Positions 24,200 through 30,887 of a stretch of 45,273 nt of DNA are shown one piece after another. This DNA is from Candidatus Poribacteria bacterium. Lineage in GTDB: Bacteria; Poribacteria; WGA-4E; WGA-3G. Numbering within the stretch: the stretch's first letter is position 1; each line of letters starts with the position of its first letter. Location of the stretch: positions 16,850 to 62,122 of the forward strand of contig JAAXHL010000028.1 of the NCBI GenBank assembly GCA_012270865.1, given 5' to 3'. Under the pieces are notes generated by a model. The model did not search any database. It saw only the letters and a program-made list of their open reading frames with translations, and was not told the DNA's origin. The translations under genes were made by a program, and so were the position numbers.

Positions 24200-24539
24200 A
24201 GGGGGATTTGCCAATTTATCCCCCTGTCTCTACTTTGTGGGTATTCTAATTCACCCACTCACTGGGTACTTTCGCTATGCCTCGTTTTCCATTTTTTGCT
24301 GTTACTGTTAAGTAAATTTTAAGGTGTTTGATCATATTAATACCTCCATCTATAATAAATTCTGCCGCCTTCCCGGCGACGATTGAACTTGGAAGGCCGT
24401 TGATAACTGTATCAAATGCCTCAAAAAGACCTGCGCCGTTGAACCAGACCTCTGGCAGGAATATGCCTATCGCACATGTAAACGCAAACCTAGCGAAAGG
24501 TACCACCGTGCCCACACCCTGTTTAATGGTGGGCGGTAC
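24200..24539 (-). mobile_element. Possible remnant of an IS200/IS605-type element with small ORF and terminal hairpins
   Basis: This occupies most of the 505-base gap 24132-24636. One end has a perfect 8-bp stem, AGGGGGAT (24200-24207) with ATCCCCCT (24218-24225). The other has a bulged hairpin, GTACC (24500-24504) with GGTAC (24535-24539) outside GCCCAC (24510-24515) with GTGGGC (24529-24534). Between them a GCCTTCC/GGAAGGC stem (24367-24373, 24391-24397) precedes a well-started 29-codon frame at 24246-24335. Subterminal hairpins and a small accessory ORF suggest transposon debris. No TnpA or TnpB sequence is seen, so this is tentative. Confidence 0.3.
24246..24335 (-). CDS. 29-residue ORF, weakly DUF2080-like
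   Basis: A tiny frame with a strong TGGAGG seven bases before its ATG. The end, KNGKRGIAKVPSEWVN, recalls the GNSGRVYxPKEWIGK core of DUF2080 transposon-encoded or AbrB-like proteins but stops where the family continues (Gly-Lys-x-Val). It may be truncated by the TAG, or may be a coincidence. An upstream GTG at 24515 would extend it to 89 residues but has no ribosome site. Confidence 0.3.
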   Translation of the reverse strand: MIKHLKIYLTVTAKNGKRGIAKVPSEWVN

Positions 24540-24636
24540 ACATTTTTTGGCTTACCAACGTTTATCTTTTCCGCTGGCATGTCATATCCTAATTATACTA
24601 CATTTTTTATCCTTTTGCAAGGGAGAATGGCAAAAA

Positions 24637-25119
24637 TTATTCGATCTCCGAAACCAGCTCAGAAGGCAACCTCTCAACAATCCAGGCCGATTCCACACTC
24701 ACATAAACGATCCGTGCAATCGCCGTGACGAGATCACGAGGGTTCTTGAACCAACTGTTTGGGTTATTGATGATGCCACCGTTCTTGTCCTTTTTGATTT
24801 TGTATCGGTCAATAAACCATTCCAGTGGCGTTCTACCGTTGACGACATAGCGATGTGCTTCTGCGGGTATACCGGATAATTGGACGTGTTCGTTGATGAT
24901 GAGCGTTGTTTTTGTCTCTTTATCAGCGAACCGCATCGCTCGCGTTCCAAGCAGAAAATGCTCAGGTTTCTCTTCCCAAAGTAAGGACGGCTTGACAGGT
25001 TCAACTTTAAGGTGTGGATATCGTTCACACGTTTCGTAATTGAGGTGAAGGAAAGCAAGGACTGCTCCTGCTTCTGCGAAACCATAAAAGTCGGGTGCAA
25101 ACGGGATGTGCGGTATCAT
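24637..25119 (-). pseudogene. C-terminal remnant of a type ISP restriction-modification helicase
   Basis: 160 codons matching the extreme C-terminus of large (about 1,600-residue) type ISP or DEAD/DEAH restriction enzymes: PFAPDFYGFAEAGAVLAFLH plus LNYET at the beginning, then YVVNGRTPLEWFIDRYKI, NNPNSWFKNPRDLV and a final VSVESAWIVERLPSE. In the full enzyme this belongs to the target-recognition/C-terminal specificity region. Nuclease, helicase and methylase domains are absent; a TAG lies two codons upstream of the ATG and unrelated sequence follows. It is therefore a remnant of a lost R-M system rather than a working gene. Confidence 0.7.
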
Positions 25120-25199
25120 TTGCTACAAAAGAGCAGCATGCCTAAGTCCTACAGCCTATGCTACAGGGTCGTTCTTTTAATAATCGCGCGTCAAAAATT

Positions 25200-26336
25200 T
25201 TACACATCCCCTGAAGTATCAGTTTGTAAAGAGTTGTACATTGTTTCCTGTACCCATTCTTCAAGATTCGGCTGTTGATGTTGTGAAAGGTAATCTTCAG
25301 GTTTCATTACTTTAATACCGAATTCTTCAAACTCTTTTTGAAAATGTAAGATTCCACGATCCCATGTGAGAAAGTAATTTCTATCGTACCTATAGTGTGC
25401 ATGGATATGGTCCCAATCGCGCCAATCTGGTTGCCTCTTTTCGCTCATGCTATTGAATTTACCAGAGGCTTCAATTGATCCGATAAAATTCACAAATTCA
25501 GTGATACCTCCTGTGTCAATACCTGGCTTCCAGTTGTCAATCCGGATAATTGCACCAATTTCATCGATTAATAGGTTCGGAAGATCGTTAATTTTGGCAG
25601 CTAACGGCTGATCCGGCACATCATCGTGAATTCTCCCCGTGACTGCTAAATCAATTTCAAATTTTTTACCGAGCTCTATTAATGTTTCCACATGCTCGAC
25701 TTTAGATCGATTTTCCCACCACTCTCTTACTACGTTTGTATCGAGTGTTACGGTTGGCGATTTAAAAATATCGTCTATTAATACTATCCCATTTGACTCA
25801 GCATAAATAAACATTCGTGATCCACGCCGACTGGGAATATAGAGAAAGATTCTTATGTCCGGTCGAGTGGTTTGGTCTTCAGGAATATTTTCATCTATGA
25901 AGGTAAGATAATGGTTCAGTTGTCCCTCAGCAACTGCCAACTCGTAATCCTCTTCTATTTGATTCACCTTTTTAAACTCTGATAAAGGGATAGAAAGCGG
26001 GGGGCAAGTTAATTCAGCAGGTGTAACTGGCCGTCCAAGTGCCTTTTCTATTTGGGAATATACGTCTTTGAGCACGATATCCTGAATTTGCTTGTGATAT
26101 TCTAACTTAATTCCATCAGGTTGTCTGTTTTCGAGTGTTATTGAGATTTCAATATTATTCTGTTTCGTAATTTGGGCAGCCATGAGTTCTGGGTTCTGCT
26201 CTTTGAGTTGTGCTAATACTTTTTGCGTCGATTTTTGGATGGCAGATTCAAACTCGGCATGTTCTTGTTCAAGTTCTTCCTTAAACTCCTCAATCGGAAA
26301 TTTCGGAAATTCAGGTGTTGAAGATAAATTATCCAT
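25200..26336 (-). CDS. PIN-domain protein with long N-terminal extension
   Basis: 378 residues. A C-terminal PIN-like RNase domain spans about 195-350: first acidic residue D199 in TVTLDTNVV, D307/D309 in DWRDWDHI, D326 in FLTWDRGIL, and the closing strand IKVMKPEDYL. These match the usual spacing of the magnesium-binding acids. The first 190 residues have no recognised family: a charged coiled-coil start (EEFKEELEQEHAEFESAIQK), then a mixed region with FLYIPSRRGSRMFIY. AGGAGG precedes the ATG. PIN domains usually cut RNA as toxins or processing enzymes, but no small antitoxin gene is adjacent, so the role is open. Confidence 0.72.
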   Translation of the reverse strand: MDNLSSTPEFPKFPIEEFKEELEQEHAEFESAIQKSTQKVLAQLKEQNPELMAAQITKQNNIEISITLENRQPDGIKLEYHKQIQDIVLKDVYSQIEKALGRPVTPAELTCPPLSIPLSEFKKVNQIEEDYELAVAEGQLNHYLTFIDENIPEDQTTRPDIRIFLYIPSRRGSRMFIYAESNGIVLIDDIFKSPTVTLDTNVVREWWENRSKVEHVETLIELGKKFEIDLAVTGRIHDDVPDQPLAAKINDLPNLLIDEIGAIIRIDNWKPGIDTGGITEFVNFIGSIEASGKFNSMSEKRQPDWRDWDHIHAHYRYDRNYFLTWDRGILHFQKEFEEFGIKVMKPEDYLSQHQQPNLEEWVQETMYNSLQTDTSGDV

Positions 26337-26424
26337 TATAGCCTCCTAATATCTTTATTTGACGTTTGAAAAGTCACCATAGATTCAATTTAGGGATTTT
26401 GATGGCGTTTTATAGAGCATCCAT

Positions 26425-26498
26425 ATAAACATGCCGCCCTTACAGGGCTAATCGTTTTCTTTCAACCGCTGCTATAAACATATCGTCCCCTACGGGAC
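26425..26498. repeat. Paired ATAAACAT hairpin repeats
   Basis: Two units 49 bases apart. ATAAACATGCCG (26425-26436) leads into arms GCCC/GGGC (26436-26439, 26445-26448). ATAAACATATCG (26474-26485) leads into arms GTCCC/GGGAC (26485-26489, 26494-26498). The leader and the loop TAC are conserved while the arms differ but remain complementary. Confidence 0.6.
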
Positions 26499-26510
26499 TG
26501 GAGGGGTTTT

Positions 26511-26616
26511 TGAAGTCTTCAAAGTTTCCGCGTAGGATCCGGTTCAGTTGCAAACCGCGAAGAAATCCGCAGAAACACCCTATCAAATACCCCAAGCAAA
26601 ACCCTACCGGGCCTGG
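26511..26616. repeat. Degraded copy of the GTAGG palindromic element
   Basis: Positions 26511-26557 match 28090-28136 with four differences in 47 bases (TGAAGTCTTCAA, then GCGTAGGA, CCGGTTC and GTTGCAAACCG). The second arm is disrupted by inserted CGAAGAAATCC sequence, and the trailing CTACCGGGCCTGG reappears at about 26603-26615. Confidence 0.6.
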
Positions 26617-26760
26617 GTCTGAGATGGTTGTTGTTTCTTAAATTAACACCAGCGAGATACGCCGCGAAACCTCGAAGCAATCCGCAGAAATACCCAAGCA
26701 AAAACCCCGCAGTGGTTCTAATGGAAAACGTTTGAATTCTTTCACCCAATGTGCTATGAT

Positions 26761-27951
26761 TCAATGACGTGGGAAGAACGTGTCAATCCCGGCTTCGATG
26801 TCTTCAATCGGGTGTCCATACTTTTTCTCGTAACTTTCGTGGCTACTACGTTCCGTCTCGGTTAGTTCGGTGAGCGGAAAGTTGATCGTTTCTTTACTAC
26901 GCTTGCCAGACTCGCTCATTGCGATGTTCATCTCTTGGTCCTGCCTGCCACGCGCTGCACCGTATTCGGGTTCTGTGTCGTTAAGGATAGCGGTGGCAAT
27001 ACTGAGCAGTTCGTCTGCGACTGCGAGCCGTCCCTCGGGAAGTCGATAGTTTTTGAGCGGGTTTTCCCAAGTAACGGTCTGGTCTGGGAGTTCCAACAAG
27101 ATTGTCTCAAGCACGTCAAGGCCATCCATATCAATTGTTGTGCGCTTGGGACGATAAGCGATACCCCTCGCTCCAGATTCCAATTGGTCTGCGGGTGTCA
27201 CGTAGATGTCTTCGCCGACGATGGTGCCTTTGCTGCCGTCAATCTGCGAGATTCCGGTCTGTCCGCGTCCCAAGGAGCGGGCGTGGATGACGTTGGAGTA
27301 GACCATAAGGGCGGTTGCGTTGTTGTCGAATTCAATAAAACCGAGGCTCCATCTCTCGCTGGTGTGGTTCCGCTTCATCCGATCGATGATCGGGATGACT
27401 GGGGTCGTCTGCGTGATACCGAGTGCAGATTTCGGTTCGCCACCGGCTCGGAGTCGGAGCATACTCATACCGTGATAACCGCCTTCGTGGAAGATACGGT
27501 AAATTCGGGCGACATCGCCGATAACACCTGCCTCAATAACTTTGGATAAGAATCGTTCGCGCGGCACACGGTAGTAGTTTTCAGCGATCTCAAGTTTGAC
27601 GTTATTCGCTTTCGCACGCTCAATCATCAGGTCTGTCGTTGGGAGTGTGACGGCGATCGGGGTTTCGCAGAGGATGTGAATGCCGGCATCCGCCATAAAG
27701 CATGCGATTGCGTGGTGTGCGACACCCGGCACGGTAATATCAACGACATCAAGGTTTTCATGATCGACAAGGTCTCGGACGTTGGTGTAAGGGTTTGCGC
27801 CGTACTCTTTCGCGTATCGGGTTGCGACCTCTTCGTCTATATCGCAAATGGCGACGAGATTGTAAATGTCTTTGAGTTTAGCGATAACGGGGAGATGTGC
27901 ACCGCCGCCGCGTCGTCCTGCACCGACTAAAGCAATATTGAGTTTAGACAT
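26761..27951 (-). CDS. Gfo/Idh/MocA family oxidoreductase-like protein
   Basis: 396 residues. The N-terminal NAD(P)-binding Rossmann fold begins LNIALVGAGRRGGGAHLPVI (residues 4-23), with VAICDIDEE and VVDITVPGVAHH following. The family EKP motif at the cofactor/substrate interface reads E96-T97-P98 (ILCETPIAV), so the usual catalytic Lys is Thr. The C-terminal alpha/beta domain (about 125-390) includes EIAENYYRVPRERF and VARIYRIFHEGGYHG. Substrates are typically sugars or cyclitols. AAGGAG sits six bases before the ATG. It is divergent from the permease gene at 28156 and transcribed alone. The missing Lys makes dehydrogenase activity uncertain. Confidence 0.88.
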   Translation of the reverse strand: MSKLNIALVGAGRRGGGAHLPVIAKLKDIYNLVAICDIDEEVATRYAKEYGANPYTNVRDLVDHENLDVVDITVPGVAHHAIACFMADAGIHILCETPIAVTLPTTDLMIERAKANNVKLEIAENYYRVPRERFLSKVIEAGVIGDVARIYRIFHEGGYHGMSMLRLRAGGEPKSALGITQTTPVIPIIDRMKRNHTSERWSLGFIEFDNNATALMVYSNVIHARSLGRGQTGISQIDGSKGTIVGEDIYVTPADQLESGARGIAYRPKRTTIDMDGLDVLETILLELPDQTVTWENPLKNYRLPEGRLAVADELLSIATAILNDTEPEYGAARGRQDQEMNIAMSESGKRSKETINFPLTELTETERSSHESYEKKYGHPIEDIEAGIDTFFPRH

Positions 27952-28089
27952 GGGAATCTCCTTAAAGTATCGGAGGTATTCAGTTATCAGTTGTCGGTTA
28001 TCAGTTGCCAGTTTGTACTGAAAATATCACTTTTAGGAAATTGTGTCAATAAAAATAGTTATCGGTTTTTAGTATTCAAGAGATTTTTT

Positions 28090-28153
28090 TGAAGTCTTCA
28101 AGGTTTTCGCGTAGGAGCCGGTTCGGTTGCAAACCGAACCTACCGGGCCTGGT
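28090..28153. repeat. Intact GTAGG palindromic element with 9-bp stem
   Basis: TGAAGTCTTCAA (28090-28101) and GTAGGAGCC (28111-28119) lead into perfect arms GGTTCGGTT (28120-28128) and AACCGAACC (28132-28140) around a GCA loop, then TACCGGGCCTGG to 28152. It ends only four bases before the ATG of the permease gene, leaving no room for a Shine-Dalgarno. Confidence 0.75.
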
Positions 28154-28155
28154 AT

Positions 28156-28890
28156 ATGTTCGCTATTATTCTGAAAGAACTTCGCTGTTATACGAATACC
28201 GCCAAATATAGGCGTATCCAGATGTTGGTTCTCTGTGGGTTTGTGCTGCTGCTGTTAATCGGGACGGTGGAATTCTATGCGTATCGCACGATTGGCGTTG
28301 GACCACAGACTTATAAACTCTGTATGATTTTCCTTTTCATAGTCCAATTTTGGGTGGTTAGACATGCTGTTGAGGCGTGGCATGTAGAGCGACAATCGTC
28401 GGGTCATGGGATAAATGGGGTCTTGCTTGCGTTAGTGCCGTTGCCGAGTTGGAAAATCTTGGTAGGTAAGTTGAGTGCTGTTGTGCTTTGGGCGGTGTGG
28501 GGTCTCTGGTTAACGGTTCCGCTGTTCGCACTTTCGAGTTACACCGGCGGTTTGACGGTTCCGCAATTAATGAAATGCGGTGCGGTATTGTCGGTGAGTA
28601 GCATCTTTTTCGCACTTATCGGCATCGGTTTTGCGTTGCGTCATCCGCCTGATCGGGCAAAAAGTATCGGTTATGGGATTATTTTATTCATGGTCTTTCT
28701 GCCGTTGATGCCGTTTCCACCATTTGACACGATTCCGTTGTTAGATGCGATAAGTCCGTTATGTGCGTTGTTATCAATCCTGCGTGCGGATCCGACGCAG
28801 CTGTGGTTGTGGAACATTGGATTTTTGAGTATGCTATCTGTCGTGATGTTTCCGGTTTTGATGCGCGTTTTGTCAGGTCTGAGATTGTAG
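28156..28890 (+). CDS. ABC-2 type permease-like membrane protein
   Basis: 244-residue integral membrane protein with about six hydrophobic helices. The start MFAIILKELRCYTNTAKYRR (a basic cytosolic helix with LKELR) is typical of ABC-2/NatB-like permeases, and MLVLCGFVLLLLIGTVEFY forms the first helix. Later segments include VPLPSWKILVGKLSAVVLWAVW, the intracellular coupling region seen in these permeases. No ATPase subunit is encoded next to it. It stands 13 bases before the first of two large membrane paralogues and probably forms an operon with them. No ribosome binding site is visible because a palindromic repeat abuts the ATG. Confidence 0.72.
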   Translation: MFAIILKELRCYTNTAKYRRIQMLVLCGFVLLLLIGTVEFYAYRTIGVGPQTYKLCMIFLFIVQFWVVRHAVEAWHVERQSSGHGINGVLLALVPLPSWKILVGKLSAVVLWAVWGLWLTVPLFALSSYTGGLTVPQLMKCGAVLSVSSIFFALIGIGFALRHPPDRAKSIGYGIILFMVFLPLMPFPPFDTIPLLDAISPLCALLSILRADPTQLWLWNIGFLSMLSVVMFPVLMRVLSGLRL

Positions 28891-28903
28891 GTAAAGGTAA
28901 AAT

Positions 28904-30850
28904 ATGGCGAAAACAGCGAAATATTCCATCAATCCGGAAGAAACACCACAGTCATGGCACCCTGGCGTTACTTTCCGTGCAATTCTGCTTGGTATCATCC
29001 TCATCCCGCCGAATACTTACTTTATTATGGCGAACCATCTGCGTTACCGGAGTACACTGCCGACAACGATGTCGCTAATTTACAATGTCGTGGTGACGCT
29101 GGTGGTGCTGACATGCCTAAATTTTCTGGTCAAACGGTTGCTGCCGCGCTTCTCGCTCCGACAGGGAGAATTGCTCACCATCTACGTCATTCTCTCAATT
29201 TCTTCGGCGATCGCGGGGCACGATATGATGCAGACCCTTGTGCCTGTGATTCCGAACGGTTTCTGGTTTGCCACCACTGAAAACGAATGGCAACAACTCT
29301 TCTGGCGGTATCTGCCAAGCTGGATGACACTCAGCGATTTGTCTGTCTTACAAGATTTTTACGGCGGGGAAGCCTCTTTTTACGCGACGCGGTATCTGGC
29401 GGCTTGGTGGGAACCGGTTTTATGGTGGACGATCTTTCTCTCCGTGCTGATATGGGTGATGATATGTCTCGATCTATTGCTTCGGAAGCAGTGGATCGAA
29501 CGGGAACGGCTCACCTATCCAATCGTCCGTTTGCCGATAGAGATGACGCACTCAGATGGACGGCTCTTTAAGAACAAGATGCTGTGGGCAGGCTTCGCGA
29601 TTGCTGGCGGCATTGACCTGATTAACGGTATCCACGCGTTCTTTCCAACCTTCCCAGAGATACCGGTCCGAAAGGTAGACCTCGGCATCTATTTCACTGA
29701 AAAACCGTGGAGCGCAATCGGCTGGACCCCCGTTTATATCCTGTCATTCGGTGTAGGACTCGCCTTTTTAATGCCGTTAGAGATGTCCTTTTCGCTCTGG
29801 TTCTTTTACTTCTTCTGGAAAGGTGAGCGCATCTTGGGAAGTGCGATGGGGTTACAGGCTTTGCCGGGATTTCCGTACGATGGACCGCAAGGGGTAGGCG
29901 CGTATCTGGGGATCGCCTGTTTTGGACTCTACGGCGGACGTAAGCATTTCTATGCGATGTTTAGAAATCTGTTTGGAAAACGAGACGCGAATCTGCCACC
30001 TGAAATGCGAGATACAACGGATTATCGGTGGCCGCTTGCCGGGTTAATCGGGGGTGTCCTTTTTCTCTTTATTTTTTCAAGCCGTGCGGGGATGGCAATT
30101 TGGATGATAGCGTTGTACTTTGCTATCTATTATCTTCTCGCGTTAGGCATTACACGGGTCCGCGCGGAGGTTGGTCCCCCGACACACGAGATGTTTTCGG
30201 CAAACCCGCGGCAATTTATTCTGGATTCGCTCGGTTCACGTCGGATTCCACCACAGAGTTTAACGGTGCTGTCGCTGTATTTCGCGTTCAATCGTGGCTA
30301 TCGCGCACATCCGATGCCACATACATTGGAAGCATTCAAGCTTGTGGAAGTGGCGGATATGCGTGCGAGACGGATGGTCGTCGCACTGATGTGCGGTGTC
30401 TTTTTCGGTATCCTTGCTTCATTCTGGGCGTATCTGACGGTTTCCTACAAGACCGGTGCGAATCAGTGGGTGGTAAAGGGCGGTTATAACATGCTCCGAT
30501 CATGGCTCTATTATCCGACAGAAACAAACATCCCGGCGGTAACATTTATGAGTATCGGGTTTTTGTTTACAGGGTTGCTATGGTGGCTACGCACGCGTTT
30601 CCCGATGTTTCCATTTCATCCGACTGGCTACGCGGTCGCAAGTAGTACGTTGACCTTCGGTTGGCTCTGGTTCTCTGTTTTTTTTAGTTGGGGAATCAAA
30701 TACCTCATCTTGCGGTTCGGTGGTATCCGTTTGTACCATCGAGTGTTACCGCTCTTTTTGGGATTAATTCTCGGACAATTTGTAGTCGGTGGCACGTGGG
30801 TGCTAATCCGACTTATCTGGGGTGTGTCGGTTTATTCTTTTTATCGTTAA
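28904..30850 (+). CDS. Large polytopic membrane protein, DUF6785/DUF6784-like, copy 1
   Basis: 648 residues with about 14 hydrophobic segments. A polar N-terminus (PEETPQSWHPGVTFRAILLG) precedes the first helix; cytosolic signatures include ERERLTYPIVRLPIEMTHSD near residue 200 and GVGAYLGIACFGLYGGRKHFY near 330. The family (DUF6785/DUF6784, recalled by pattern) is of unknown function and looks transporter-like, with a distant resemblance to OPT carriers. It is nearly colinear with the next gene, about 85-90% identical in protein, so this is a recent tandem duplication. An AGGTAAAGGT leader precedes the ATG. Substrate unknown. Confidence 0.75.
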   Translation: MAKTAKYSINPEETPQSWHPGVTFRAILLGIILIPPNTYFIMANHLRYRSTLPTTMSLIYNVVVTLVVLTCLNFLVKRLLPRFSLRQGELLTIYVILSISSAIAGHDMMQTLVPVIPNGFWFATTENEWQQLFWRYLPSWMTLSDLSVLQDFYGGEASFYATRYLAAWWEPVLWWTIFLSVLIWVMICLDLLLRKQWIERERLTYPIVRLPIEMTHSDGRLFKNKMLWAGFAIAGGIDLINGIHAFFPTFPEIPVRKVDLGIYFTEKPWSAIGWTPVYILSFGVGLAFLMPLEMSFSLWFFYFFWKGERILGSAMGLQALPGFPYDGPQGVGAYLGIACFGLYGGRKHFYAMFRNLFGKRDANLPPEMRDTTDYRWPLAGLIGGVLFLFIFSSRAGMAIWMIALYFAIYYLLALGITRVRAEVGPPTHEMFSANPRQFILDSLGSRRIPPQSLTVLSLYFAFNRGYRAHPMPHTLEAFKLVEVADMRARRMVVALMCGVFFGILASFWAYLTVSYKTGANQWVVKGGYNMLRSWLYYPTETNIPAVTFMSIGFLFTGLLWWLRTRFPMFPFHPTGYAVASSTLTFGWLWFSVFFSWGIKYLILRFGGIRLYHRVLPLFLGLILGQFVVGGTWVLIRLIWGVSVYSFYR

Positions 30851-30887
30851 CTCGTGAATCTGTGTGCTGCGGAAATGGAATGAAAAC

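Larger units (their letters stand above)
26337..26760. other. Repeat-rich intergenic region with no supported gene
   Basis: 424 bases between the PIN gene and the Gfo/Idh gene. It contains two ATAAACAT-type hairpins, a degraded copy of the GAAGTCTTCAA/GTAGGA-CCGG palindromic element, and two related stretches of about 35 bases containing CGAAG(A/C)AATCCGCAGAAA(C/T)ACCC (26558 and 26671 areas). An 81-codon frame on the minus strand is made of these repeats and is not believed. Confidence 0.6.

Noticed and set aside
24328..24879. 183-codon plus-strand frame
   Set aside because: It runs antisense to the restriction-enzyme remnant and the small ORF, has unlikely composition, and shows no ribosome site or family pattern.
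26425..26616. Possible short CRISPR array
   Set aside because: Only two similar units, each a hairpin with variable arms and no constant repeat-spacer periodicity; no cas genes.
26519..26764. 81-codon frame on the minus strand in the gap between the PIN and Gfo/Idh genes
   Set aside because: It is composed of two related repeat stretches and a degraded palindromic element, has no family resemblance, and its length follows from repeats lacking stops.
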